Of a DNA stretch of 64,000 nucleotides, positions 17,156-25,511 are shown piece by piece. Source of the stretch: Gallionella sp. (GTDB lineage: Bacteria > Pseudomonadota > Gammaproteobacteria > Burkholderiales > Gallionellaceae); assembly GCA_030645955.1 (NCBI GenBank), contig JAUSMR010000012.1:1-64000 (forward strand), written 5' to 3'. Made by a program: the position numbers and the translations under genes. Each line of letters opens with the position of its first letter. Position 1 is the stretch's first letter. The notes beneath the pieces were generated by a model. It did not search any database, was not told where the DNA came from, and saw only the letters and a program-made list of their open reading frames with translations.

Positions 17156-18115
17156 ATGGCTCACACCACTACGCACCGTGCCGCGTCAGATGCACGGAAA
17201 CCGACTGCATACACGGATCACATTACAGAGGAACTACGCCGCTACGAAGAGCACCTGCGCGATATGCGAGGGCTGGCAGAAGGTAGCTGCCGACAGCGGG
17301 CTCGCATCGTAGGACGTTTGCTTCATAAGAAGTTTGCCGGGCGTCCGGTCGATATTGCCGAACTGCGAGCAGAAGATGTGCGGCGTTTCCTTGCCGACCA
17401 GTTGGATGCCCGCCGAACCCCTTCCAACGCATTGCAACTGGCATCGGCATTGCGTAGCTACTTTCGTTATCGGACCACCTGTGGTGACCAAGTCGGCAAG
17501 CTGATTGCCGTCATCTCGAACCCGGTGCATTGGAAGCTGGCATCATTGCCGCGCGCCCTCAAGCCTGAAGAAGCCGAACGCCTGCTGAATTCCTTCACTG
17601 CAAACTTGCGCTTGCCGAAACGTGGTTACGCAATTGTGCGTTGCGCATTGGACATGGGATTGAGGTCCGCCGAAATCGCTCATCTCATGATCAGCGATAT
17701 TGACTGGCGTGCTGGCACGGTAATTCTGCGAGGGACGAAATCGCTGCGCCAGGACATCCTGCCATTGCCGATGGAAACTGGCCAGGCGCTGGCCGATTAC
17801 CTGCAACATGAACGACCCGCCACCCGGAACCCTGCCATCTTCGTCCGGCAGAATGAAGGGCGCGACTACCCCATCACCTCCACGGCGATACAGAAGGTGA
17901 TCAAGCGCGCCTGCCGTCGTGTAGGTTTGCCACATTCCAGCGCACACGCACTTCGGCATACCCTGGCGTGTCGCCTTGTTGATAGCGGCAGTTCGCTCAA
18001 GGAAGTCGCTGACCTGCTGCGTCACCGGTCGCTGAACACCACCCTGATTTACGCCAAGCTCGACACACCGAAGCTCTCGGCCGTTGCTCTGCCGTGGCCG
18101 GGGAGCAAATCATGA
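17156..18115 (+). CDS. RIT tyrosine recombinase A
   Basis: A 319-residue tyrosine recombinase with an N-terminal SAM-like core-binding domain (residues about 15-120) and a catalytic domain. Catalytic residues are visible: Arg in DMGLRSAEIAHL, His-x-x-Arg in HALRHTLA, His in LLRHRSLNTT and the nucleophile Tyr in LIYAKLD. It is the first of three genes and starts at ATG 17156 behind TTCAGGAGAC. Its stop overlaps the next start by 4 bp, so the trio is one transcription and translation unit. Confidence 0.88.
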   Translation: MAHTTTHRAASDARKPTAYTDHITEELRRYEEHLRDMRGLAEGSCRQRARIVGRLLHKKFAGRPVDIAELRAEDVRRFLADQLDARRTPSNALQLASALRSYFRYRTTCGDQVGKLIAVISNPVHWKLASLPRALKPEEAERLLNSFTANLRLPKRGYAIVRCALDMGLRSAEIAHLMISDIDWRAGTVILRGTKSLRQDILPLPMETGQALADYLQHERPATRNPAIFVRQNEGRDYPITSTAIQKVIKRACRRVGLPHSSAHALRHTLACRLVDSGSSLKEVADLLRHRSLNTTLIYAKLDTPKLSAVALPWPGSKS

Positions 18116-19086
18116 GTGCGCACATCAGCTTGCAGAGAAGGATCGATGACTATCTTGCGGAACGCCGTCGTCTTGGGTTCGTGTTGCGATCACGTGACAC
18201 ATTTCTGGCAGATTTTGCCAGCTATGTGGCCAGACGCCATCATCGTGGGCCACTGACAGTCGAACTTATGGCCGATTGGGTACGCCAAGGCAAAGATGGG
18301 CAAGGTTCGCCGGAAACATGGGTTCGCCGTCTAGGGAAGTTGCGATCATTTATCCGCTACCTGAAACAGTTCAAGCCGGATACCGAGGTGCCAGACGAGT
18401 CTATCTTTGGACCGGAACCTGGTCGCGTGGCGCCGCATATTTACCATGAAGATGAGATCGTCGAATTGCTGGCGGCGGCTCGCCAGCTTGGGCCACACGG
18501 TAGTTTGCGTCCGATGACCTTCGAGACTTTGTTCGGTCTGATGGCATCAACCGGACTGCGGGTCTCTGAGGCGATTCACTTGCGTGATGATGATGTCGAT
18601 CTCAAGCATGGGATGCTGACCATCCGGCAAACCAAATTTGCTAAGTCTCGCCAGTTGCCTTTGCACCCGAGTACCGTTACGGCGCTGAGGCTTTACCGCC
18701 GGCGGCGTACACGGTACGTTCCCACTACAGCTGACAGTTCATTCCTTATCGGTAGTCGTGGCCAGTGCCTTGGGCAACCGCTCGGGGAACGTCAGGCACA
18801 TCGCGTCTTCAACTCGCTGCGCGTCAGTTTGGGCTGGACGAATCGCGGTGCACATGCGGCACCACGGCTGCATGACCTGCGCCACACCTTTGCCGTCAGG
18901 CGCATGTTGCTCTGGCATGCCGATGGCACCGACATCGACCAAATGATGCTGGCGTTATCGACCTACATGGGGCATGCCGAAATATTCTACACCTACTGGT
19001 ATCTCTCGGCTGTCCCGGAATTGATGGCCATGGCCGGTGGGAAGTTCGAGCGTTTCGCCGATATTGTAGGAGGCAACGATGAGTAA
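18112..19086 (+). CDS. RIT tyrosine recombinase B
   Basis: A 324-residue tyrosine recombinase, second of the trio. Catalytic Arg is in STGLRVSEAIHL, the His-x-x-Arg is in LHDLRHTFAVR, and the last His and nucleophilic Tyr lie in MGHAEIFYTYWYL. The sequence is only distantly similar to its neighbours, as usual for RIT proteins that act together rather than as duplicates. ATG 18112 overlaps the previous TGA; the C-terminus overlaps the third gene by 8 bp. Confidence 0.88.
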   Translation: MSAHISLQRRIDDYLAERRRLGFVLRSRDTFLADFASYVARRHHRGPLTVELMADWVRQGKDGQGSPETWVRRLGKLRSFIRYLKQFKPDTEVPDESIFGPEPGRVAPHIYHEDEIVELLAAARQLGPHGSLRPMTFETLFGLMASTGLRVSEAIHLRDDDVDLKHGMLTIRQTKFAKSRQLPLHPSTVTALRLYRRRRTRYVPTTADSSFLIGSRGQCLGQPLGERQAHRVFNSLRVSLGWTNRGAHAAPRLHDLRHTFAVRRMLLWHADGTDIDQMMLALSTYMGHAEIFYTYWYLSAVPELMAMAGGKFERFADIVGGNDE

Positions 19087-20092
19087 GCAAACAAAGTCAC
19101 CCCCTTCATTTGCCGCGCTCGTCCAAGCCTACTTTGCCGAGTACCTGGTTCAGCAGCGTGCGCTCAGCGCGCAGACCATCGCCGCCTATCGCGATGGCTT
19201 CGTGCTCTTCCTCGGCTTTGCAGAATCTCGCCTTGGCAAGTCACCGACCGCAATAACCTTGGCTGACATTACGCCAGATATGATCATGGCCTTCCTCGAT
19301 CATCTGGAACGTCAGCGACATAATTCCGTCCGCAGCCGCAATGCACGGCTGGCGGCGTTGAGGTCATTCCTGAAGTTCGCAGCGCACCGCGATGTGGCAT
19401 CACTACAGGTGATCGAACGCGCGTTGGGAGTTCCGGTAAAACGGTTCGAGCGCCCGATGTTCGGCTATTTATCACGCGAGGAAATGCAGGCGGTGATCGG
19501 CAACCCGGATGAATCATGGGTAAGTCAGCGGGATCATGTTCTGTTCCTGCTGATGTACAACACCGGTGCGCGCGTGTCGGAGATCACGGGTGTCAAAGTC
19601 AGTGAGGTGGTGCTTGATGAGGGTTCCGCCTGCGTTCATCTGCATGGCAAGGGCCGCAAGCAGCGCAGCGTTCCTCTGTGGCACTCGACCGTCAAGGTAG
19701 TCCGGGCATGGTTGAGGTTGAATCCGCAGTTCGATGCCGCATCACCGTTGTTGCCGAACCGTAGCGGACATGCGATGACGCGAAACAATGTTACCCAAAG
19801 ACTCGCATTGGCGGTGGTGGCAGCAACAGAGAACAACCCCGGCTTGGCAAAGCGACGAATCTCTCCACATACGATCCGTCACACAACTGCGATGCATCTA
19901 TTGCAGGCCGGCGTAGACATCAGCGTCATCGCCCTTTGGCTCGGTCATGAAAGTCCAGTCACCACGCATCACTACGTCGAGGCTGATCTGACTATGAAGG
20001 AGCATGCCTTGTCCATGCTTCACGAACCGGAGGCCAAGCCTCATCGCTACACGGCTCCCGACTCTCTGATCGACTTCCTGAAGAGGCTGTAA
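19079..20092 (+). CDS. RIT tyrosine recombinase C
   Basis: A 337-residue XerC/D-like tyrosine recombinase, third of the trio. The N-terminal core-binding domain (residues about 10-100) is followed by catalytic Arg in NTGARVSEITGV, His-x-x-Arg in PHTIRHTTAMHL and HESPVTTHHYVEAD with the terminal His and Tyr. It starts inside the 3' end of gene B behind GTAGGAGG. The right terminal repeat lies 65 bases after its stop. Confidence 0.88.
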   Translation: MSKQTKSPPSFAALVQAYFAEYLVQQRALSAQTIAAYRDGFVLFLGFAESRLGKSPTAITLADITPDMIMAFLDHLERQRHNSVRSRNARLAALRSFLKFAAHRDVASLQVIERALGVPVKRFERPMFGYLSREEMQAVIGNPDESWVSQRDHVLFLLMYNTGARVSEITGVKVSEVVLDEGSACVHLHGKGRKQRSVPLWHSTVKVVRAWLRLNPQFDAASPLLPNRSGHAMTRNNVTQRLALAVVAATENNPGLAKRRISPHTIRHTTAMHLLQAGVDISVIALWLGHESPVTTHHYVEADLTMKEHALSMLHEPEAKPHRYTAPDSLIDFLKRL

Positions 20093-20407
20093 TTATGTGA
20101 AGGTCGGAATTTGCGCTAGTCACCAGCAGTCTGCGCTTGGTGCAGATTCCAACCTTCACTTCACATAATCGAGAACTGTGCATAATCGGCCAAAGCAGCC
20201 GCTGGCAGATAATCAGATTCCATCGGCTACGAACGTCTGCTTATTTGAACATCGAGCGGCAGTTCCCGACTCCAAAGGGGACCTTGGATTTGGAGGAAAT
20301 TCTGGACACCCTCGATACTGGCAGCTAATTGATGGCCCCTTAGCTGTCATTGTTTCTTTGGTGCTAAACTTTACTCATCCGCAACTGAGACAGATACAAT
20401 TTTATTG

Positions 20408-20746
20408 ATGCCTTTAGAAATCGCTTTTGCCGAAAAGTCAGACCGACAACTCTGCGAAAATGAGGCTATAGCAGTGCGCAAACTTGGGACCAAGGTGGCT
20501 GATAAGCTTAAACGGCGGCTGGCTGACTTGCGTGCCGCTACAAGCGTAAAGGATATTGTGGCTGGTAAACCTGAGGTGCTCTTTGGAAAGTATAAGCATC
20601 AAATTGCAGTGGAGCTTTGTGACGGGTATTGTTTGGTTTTTTGCGCCAATCACAACACGAATCCTTTACTCGAGTCGGATGAACTAGATTGGTCTCGTGT
20701 TAGTCGCATCAAAATTCTACGGATCGAAAATCTTTATGGTAAATAA
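20408..20746 (+). CDS. HigB/RelE-like toxin
   Basis: A 112-residue basic protein fitting the plasmid-maintenance HigB/RelE-like family: LGTKVADKLKRRLADLRAA near residue 25, then GKYKHQIAVELCDGYCLVFCANH, a strand pattern typical of RelE-fold mRNA interferases acting on ribosomes. A TTG at 20405 precedes the ATG; I take the ATG. It overlaps the downstream antitoxin-like gene by 11 bp. Base composition is AT-richer than the flanking arsenic genes, as for the next five genes. Confidence 0.65.
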   Translation: MPLEIAFAEKSDRQLCENEAIAVRKLGTKVADKLKRRLADLRAATSVKDIVAGKPEVLFGKYKHQIAVELCDGYCLVFCANHNTNPLLESDELDWSRVSRIKILRIENLYGK

Positions 20747-21824
20747 CGACACATTTCTGCCCAACTGGATTTCGCCACCCGGTGAGACTATTTCCGACAT
20801 TCTTGGAGAGATGAATTTATCTCTAGTCGAATTTGCGGACCAAATCGGTTATTCGCTGAATCAGGCAAAAGATTTGGTACAAGGAAAAGCTCCTCTCACA
20901 AATGAATTGGCTGCACAGCTTGAGTACACACTAGGTGCCTCTGCTGAATTCTGGTTGAATCGAGAAACCCAATATCGAACAGACGTTTCACGCCTTCGCA
21001 GCGAGCTATCGAGCCCAAATGACGAAAACTGGCTAAAAGAACTGCCGCTGAAGGACATGATCTCGTTTGGCTGGCTTAATCCTGTAAACAACACCAAAGC
21101 AAAGGTGGCGGAATGTCTCCGGTTCTTTGGTGTGCCAAATGTTGCTGCATGGCGAGAAACATACCATAACGTTCTTGAAACGGCTGCGTTCAGAAAATCG
21201 ACTTCATTTGATTCGCAATCAGGCGCTGTTGCTGCTTGGCTTCGACAAGGAGTAATCGAGAGCGCATCATTAGATTGCAAGGCTTGGGACAGTGCGGATT
21301 TCGAAAGATCCCTTCAAGCCATTCGAACGCTGACACGCAAACGAGACCCCAATCTATTTATTCCAGAACTCCAAAAGATTTGTGCGGAGGCCGGTGTGGC
21401 AGTGGTAGTTGCCCGTTTGCCATCAGGCTGCAGGGCAAGTGGAGCAACTCAATTCATATCGCCTAATAAGGCGCTTTTATTGCTCAGTTTTCGGTATCTC
21501 ACTGACGACCATTTCTGGTTTACCTTCTTTCATGAAGCAGGCCATCTTTTGCTTCATGGAAAAGATGATATGTTTTTGGAAGAGATGGGTCAGTGCTCAA
21601 ACAACGAAGAGCATGAGGCCAACGAATTCGCAGCCAGCGTGCTTATTCCAGAGGGGTGCCAAACAGAGCTAGAAAATCTACCTCTTGATGGTCGTGAAGT
21701 GATTCGGTTTGCAAGAAAAATAGGTGTGTCACCAGGCATCGTTGTTGGGCAACTCCAACACCGCGGGTTAATCACACCAAAACAACTTAATAACCTTAAA
21801 ACGCGCTTTAGTTGGTCTGAATAA
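20736..21824 (+). CDS. HigA-type HTH fused to an ImmA/IrrE metallopeptidase (antitoxin)
   Basis: A 362-residue protein with an N-terminal XRE/HigA helix-turn-helix (residues about 15-75, SLVEFADQIGYSLNQAKDLV and ending ASAEFWLNRETQY) and a C-terminal ImmA/IrrE zinc peptidase domain with HEAGH at residues 266-270 and a distal glutamate in EEHEANEFAASVLIP. Such fusions occur as antitoxins of HigB-like toxins; the peptidase may process the antitoxin or toxin or sense stress. It overlaps the toxin gene and ends 2 bases before the convergent modification operon. Confidence 0.85.
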   Translation: MVNNDTFLPNWISPPGETISDILGEMNLSLVEFADQIGYSLNQAKDLVQGKAPLTNELAAQLEYTLGASAEFWLNRETQYRTDVSRLRSELSSPNDENWLKELPLKDMISFGWLNPVNNTKAKVAECLRFFGVPNVAAWRETYHNVLETAAFRKSTSFDSQSGAVAAWLRQGVIESASLDCKAWDSADFERSLQAIRTLTRKRDPNLFIPELQKICAEAGVAVVVARLPSGCRASGATQFISPNKALLLLSFRYLTDDHFWFTFFHEAGHLLLHGKDDMFLEEMGQCSNNEEHEANEFAASVLIPEGCQTELENLPLDGREVIRFARKIGVSPGIVVGQLQHRGLITPKQLNNLKTRFSWSE

Positions 21825-21826
21825 TA

Positions 21827-22771
21827 TTAGCCGCGAAATGATTTGAATTCTTCGGGACTCTTTTGCCAATTGCAAAGAGCATCCTCCATCGCTTGCATGC
21901 CAACAACAAGATACCCTTCAAGTTGAACTAATCTCGCATCAAGTTCAGAACAACTAAGGTTTGCTTTCGGATTTCCAGTAAATAGCAGTTTTGCGCCAGT
22001 GAGTGGTCCAGTTGCCTTATCCATATAAGCGGAACCTGGCTCAATTGGAGCTAATCCTAATTTTCCAACCATAGTTAGATAATCAAACTTTGCGGTTCTT
22101 CCAAATGAAGTCACCGCATCCATTGATCGATAGAGATAGTGAAACATTGCACGTGGGCTACCATCGGTTTTTGTGGCTGCATCCTGAAGGAGCAAATCGT
22201 GAGATCCGAATTGGTTAACCCAATTCACATAACTTTCGATAGCAGCCCCTGTTCCAGTTGCGGAATATGGGTGAAGACTCTGATATTTACGATGATTGCC
22301 GAAGCTGCGCTTAACTCCGTCCCCACCATTCAATGTGGTCAAATTTGCTGACAACCATTGACGAAATAAAGCTGGGTTAGCGCTGGTTTGCTTCCAATCC
22401 CAAAATGTACCATCGCCTAATTTTCCGTAAATATCACGAACAAAACGCCACTTGGTGCGCAAATTCTTTCCAAAATGAATGGAGAGAAACACTAACCAAA
22501 ATGCTTCATCGCTATTGCCATTGCGATGGTTAAGCACTGCTGCCCGTTCTGGGTCAAATAGTTCACTGGATGGTTCGTTCCGTACATTACTAATGTCTCG
22601 TAATGCAATGCTGGTGTAATACCTGTTCCGGCGTAAGCTATCAATAAACTGTAGAACTAATGCTTGCCGAAATTTTGCATCGCCGATGCCAGTAAGAATA
22701 CGAACTTCCTTTTCGTATAACTTTAGACCAGTTTTGAGTTGTTGCTCTTTTAGTAAATCGTGTTTGTTCAT
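21827..22771 (-). CDS. Alpha-glutamyl/putrescinyl thymine pyrophosphorylase-like (clade 3) protein
   Basis: A 314-residue helical protein that I match from memory to the aGPT-PPase clade 3 domain: DEAFWLVFLSIHFGKNLR near residue 89, then WRFVRDIYGKLGDG and FGNHRKYQSLHPYS. The family was predicted by comparative genomics to be related to helix-hairpin-helix DNA glycosylases and to work with thymidylate-synthase-like enzymes on modified pyrimidines. ATG 22771 overlaps the UDG-like stop by 4 bp, and it is the last gene of its operon. The function is predicted, not demonstrated. The composition is AT-rich. Confidence 0.55.
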   Translation of the reverse strand: MNKHDLLKEQQLKTGLKLYEKEVRILTGIGDAKFRQALVLQFIDSLRRNRYYTSIALRDISNVRNEPSSELFDPERAAVLNHRNGNSDEAFWLVFLSIHFGKNLRTKWRFVRDIYGKLGDGTFWDWKQTSANPALFRQWLSANLTTLNGGDGVKRSFGNHRKYQSLHPYSATGTGAAIESYVNWVNQFGSHDLLLQDAATKTDGSPRAMFHYLYRSMDAVTSFGRTAKFDYLTMVGKLGLAPIEPGSAYMDKATGPLTGAKLLFTGNPKANLSCSELDARLVQLEGYLVVGMQAMEDALCNWQKSPEEFKSFRG

Positions 22772-23568
22772 GCGAACAATTCCTCGACAGATTGTGTAAC
22801 CCAATTCCGAATCGAAGTTTTGACTTGGGTAGTTACACCGAAGCTACTTTGGATATTGTGGTTAAATCCAAGTATATGAACTTTCCGATTGAGTCGAACA
22901 CCGGCAACTTCGTTGATTGTTCCTCTATATGAAAACCCCTTTACGCCGTCTCCAGCCTTTCTTGGGAGCGTCCAATCCGAAATCGTATCTCTTTCAAAAC
23001 TTACTCCAGTGATCCTTTGCAAATTTTCTATGACAGTTTTTCCATTGAGAATGAGAACGCGAACTGGAGAATCTTTAAGTAAAAGGCCAAGAGTATCTCC
23101 AGCAAAGTCCAAAAGTAATGTTCGTTGCTGAGAAGTGAGCTCTGTCCACTTACATGCTGTTGCATAAGGAATGAGGTCAAGGTGGCATGCCTTGATTGAA
23201 TCATCGTAGTAGGAAGCTCTTGTACCAGAAATAATTTTGTCGAGACCTTTAAACCAGCCGTCGTATGGATTTTGATGAAAATATCGACTACAGGATTCCA
23301 ATATCAATTTTCGATGATGTACATTTGTATCAGACCACTTTCTAATGCCAAGTGATTTAAGCGTGTGGAAACGACGAAAGCTACCATCAAGTTCTTTACC
23401 GTTTATATCAACAAATTCTCGATTACTTGGGTTCAGACCAAGTGTGGCTATTGTTGAACATGTTAAGTCACCAAAGGATGGGATAGGGCTACTCCACGGT
23501 ATAACTTGAGCTTTTGATAGAGCTTTGTTATCTAACCGTTCTAGAAGCGATGTCAGCGTGGTATGCAT
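22768..23568 (-). CDS. Uracil-DNA-glycosylase-superfamily-like protein
   Basis: A 266-residue protein with the outline of the UDG fold: TLGLNPSNREFVD at residues 42-54 as the water-activating and uracil-binding loop, HLDLIPYATA near 129, strand VRVLILNGKTVIENL near 169 and a terminal HILGFNHNIQSSFG at 231-244 in the place of the DNA-intercalating HPS loop. The motifs are divergent, so it may excise or recognise a modified pyrimidine rather than uracil. It begins 9 bases after the TS-like gene and is coupled to the next gene by ATGA. Alternative: a SMUG-like or wholly different nucleoside hydrolase fold. Confidence 0.5.
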   Translation of the reverse strand: MHTTLTSLLERLDNKALSKAQVIPWSSPIPSFGDLTCSTIATLGLNPSNREFVDINGKELDGSFRRFHTLKSLGIRKWSDTNVHHRKLILESCSRYFHQNPYDGWFKGLDKIISGTRASYYDDSIKACHLDLIPYATACKWTELTSQQRTLLLDFAGDTLGLLLKDSPVRVLILNGKTVIENLQRITGVSFERDTISDWTLPRKAGDGVKGFSYRGTINEVAGVRLNRKVHILGFNHNIQSSFGVTTQVKTSIRNWVTQSVEELFA

Positions 23569-23576
23569 TAATTTCT

Positions 23577-24578
23577 CTAGGGTTGGTCAACAAACAACTT
23601 CTTCTGTTCAGGGGTATTGCTCTTGGCAAGTTTGGCCGCATGTCGTTTATTAATGTATGGATTGTAGATAGATGATGACATTTTCTTCTTGATTTGTGTC
23701 GCTCTACTGATGGTCTCTCTACTGTTTGTGAATTGAAAAATTTGAAGAATGCGAACCAAGTCAGCCCAATACGGCGCCAACTTGAGTGCTTCAGTGTCGA
23801 TTTCTTTTCCGCTACGAATTACAGACTCTGCTCTGAGAAGTTTTGTAAGTGCAGGCCACGGATTGCCGAAAGGCATAGGTGGCATCGAGACTTTAGATTG
23901 CCAACCTTCATCAAGATATTGTTGAGCGCTATTTCTGTTTTCATCATACATGTGGAGGCTTCCAACGGCGTGCTTATATGATCCAAGCTCTACCCCGAGT
24001 GAACGCGCGATGATTTCCTGGAGCATAGTAAATGCAAATATGTCATGCGGTAGCCCGATGAACACGTCGTTTGATCGCATGTTGGTAAACATATGTAAAC
24101 GACCTTTGCGAATCATGAATTGCATAGTGCAAGTGCAAGGTATGTCTTTGTGCTCTTCAATAATGTCTGCCGCATCAAATAGCTGTATGACAGCTTGCCT
24201 CGACTCGCTCTTCTTCTCCAATATTTTAATTATGTTTTTGATCTGATGATTGCCATCTTTGCTACACATTCGAGGACCATAGCCGCCATAAATGGTTTTG
24301 CCGTCGTCAGAATGTTTAATGTACTCAGGCAAATAGTAACTAATAAAACTGACACTATTCGTGCCTGCCAAATACCAAAGTAGTTCACCCAAACAGCTAA
24401 AGACTGTCCCCTTTTTCTCAGTTCTGCTTAGGCGGGCGCGAGGATCGGAAATATTGAGCAAAACTCCAATCAATTCCGTTGCGGGCCCTTTAGTGGGCAC
24501 AATGTGATTTTTGCTCTTGAGTAATTTCTCGTAAATACGCCTTAACAGATCATCTAGTGTGGGCGCAGATATGTACAT
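23577..24578 (-). CDS. Thymidylate-synthase-like pyrimidine (hydroxy)methyltransferase with a dCMP-type Asp
   Basis: A 333-residue protein of the thymidylate synthase fold. The nucleophile is Cys148 in IPCTCTMQF (the usual His after it is Thr). The phosphate-binding RSND spans residues 168-171, and His209 and Tyr211 lie in GSLHMYD. The base-reading Asn of canonical TS (Asn177 in E. coli, in GLPFNI) is Asp179 here (GLPHDI). Asp at this site is the hallmark of dCMP hydroxymethylases and switches TS toward dCMP, so the predicted substrate is a cytosine nucleotide. It is unlikely to be the housekeeping ThyA. Confidence 0.8.
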   Translation of the reverse strand: MYISAPTLDDLLRRIYEKLLKSKNHIVPTKGPATELIGVLLNISDPRARLSRTEKKGTVFSCLGELLWYLAGTNSVSFISYYLPEYIKHSDDGKTIYGGYGPRMCSKDGNHQIKNIIKILEKKSESRQAVIQLFDAADIIEEHKDIPCTCTMQFMIRKGRLHMFTNMRSNDVFIGLPHDIFAFTMLQEIIARSLGVELGSYKHAVGSLHMYDENRNSAQQYLDEGWQSKVSMPPMPFGNPWPALTKLLRAESVIRSGKEIDTEALKLAPYWADLVRILQIFQFTNSRETISRATQIKKKMSSSIYNPYINKRHAAKLAKSNTPEQKKLFVDQP

Positions 24579-24687
24579 TTATAGCTCAGACTGGAAACAG
24601 GAAGGATTGCAACATGTACAGTCTTGCATCTTATGCCGGCAATGCATTCTAAGGTAATGTAATGTGCACCATAACGTCATATGTAGC

Positions 24688-25008
24688 TTATGACCAAGAA
24701 TAACTAAAGAAGGAAAGCTGTTCCGGCTGAGAGCTTACCTGCTTATGTAGTAATAACTCTGTTTTTAGGGTGCGCGCGCACGTAATAATTTCTGCTCTAC
24801 TCCCTTCTATTGCGCCCATAGAAAGTGCGATTTGCCGAACTTCCAAAGTTACGTCGTAGTGCGGATATGATGCCGTATGTTGAAACCAGTTTCTCCGCAA
24901 ACCTAATTTTTTCGCGAATTCATGCAATTCCTCGATGGAATCGGCAAGCAAGTGACACCAAAGTCTGCCACGCCACTTCACCCTTGCATTGTCAACGTAT
25001 ACGGCCAT
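24688..25008 (-). CDS. DUF4031 domain protein
   Basis: A 106-residue protein of DUF4031: AVYVDNARVKWRGRLWCHLLAD at its start, ELHEFAKKLGLRRNWFQ, and YPHYDVTLEVRQIALSMGAI, with conserved Asp, His and Trp residues that look catalytic. DUF4031 proteins occur in phages and bacteria without a known function. It is the first gene of the minus-strand set, 109 bases before the TS-like gene, and shares its AT-rich composition, so it probably belongs to the same operon. Confidence 0.7.
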   Translation of the reverse strand: MAVYVDNARVKWRGRLWCHLLADSIEELHEFAKKLGLRRNWFQHTASYPHYDVTLEVRQIALSMGAIEGSRAEIITCARTLKTELLLHKQVSSQPEQLSFFSYSWS

Positions 25009-25511
25009 ATTTTGAATTATATGAAAACTTGTTGCCAGGAGAAACGGGGACGTCTTTCGCGAACTTCATTTATGCCAAACTTGCTAAACAGCAGGATAAC
25101 TCATGAATATGGTTTCACCAAGCGGTGTAGTAAAAAAGGTATGCTGTTGGCCGACCTGTGCACATCAAATATTTGTCGGCCTGAATCGCCCCAGAGTTAG
25201 TAGTCCCCTTTCAGCCTTTAATCAGTGTCTGCTATTGGCACGTAGTGACTATAGCGCCATGCTAATAGCTTGCAACAAAGCGGGCTCCATAGCCTTGAGT
25301 GCAGGCGACCGTGACCGTCTGGATAGGCCGAGGAGGAGACGCTCGTGGCACCCACCCTGAACTTCCGCATCGTGTCGTATGCGGCATGTCACGACATGCA
25401 GCTTTCGTTCAGCGTAATTCCAAATTGCATGGAGTGATTGGGCAAAAACAGAAGCTGCAATCTGACAGTTTGTGTCAGGCAAAATTTGAGCTACTACACG
25501 CTACGCGAGTT
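25009..25511. other. Intergenic region with no recognisable gene
   Basis: These 503 bases lie between the accessory operon and the cobalamin/zinc GTPase gene. Short open frames exist on both strands, but none resembles a known protein or has a convincing ribosome-binding site. The promoter of the DUF4031 operon should lie in the left part. Base composition shifts from AT-rich to GC-richer near 25250, marking the probable edge of the acquired block. Confidence 0.4.

Larger units (their letters stand above)
17002..20191 (+). mobile_element. RIT (recombinase-in-trio) element
   Basis: Three adjacent, overlapping tyrosine-recombinase genes are flanked by a perfect 34-base terminal inverted repeat: 17002-17035 (starting GGCCGATTATGCACAG) and 20158-20191 (its exact reverse complement). 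Three different recombinases in a fixed order bounded by inverted repeats define RIT elements. The element is about 3.2 kb and all three genes look intact, so it may still be active. No cargo gene is present. Inside the right end a second imperfect inverted pair (TTATGTGAAGGTCGGAAT near 20094) resembles subterminal recombinase sites. Confidence 0.85.

Noticed and set aside
17002..20191. Integron integrase or prophage integrase region
   Set aside because: Three adjacent recombinases with shared terminal inverted repeats fit a RIT element; there is no attI/attC site and no phage structural gene.
20137..20328. 63-codon frame over the right end of the RIT element
   Set aside because: It begins inside the inverted repeat, has no ribosome-binding site and no similarity I recognise.
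23577..24578. Housekeeping thymidylate synthase (thyA)
   Set aside because: The base-reading Asn is Asp, the residue after the nucleophile is changed, and the gene sits in an AT-rich accessory operon.
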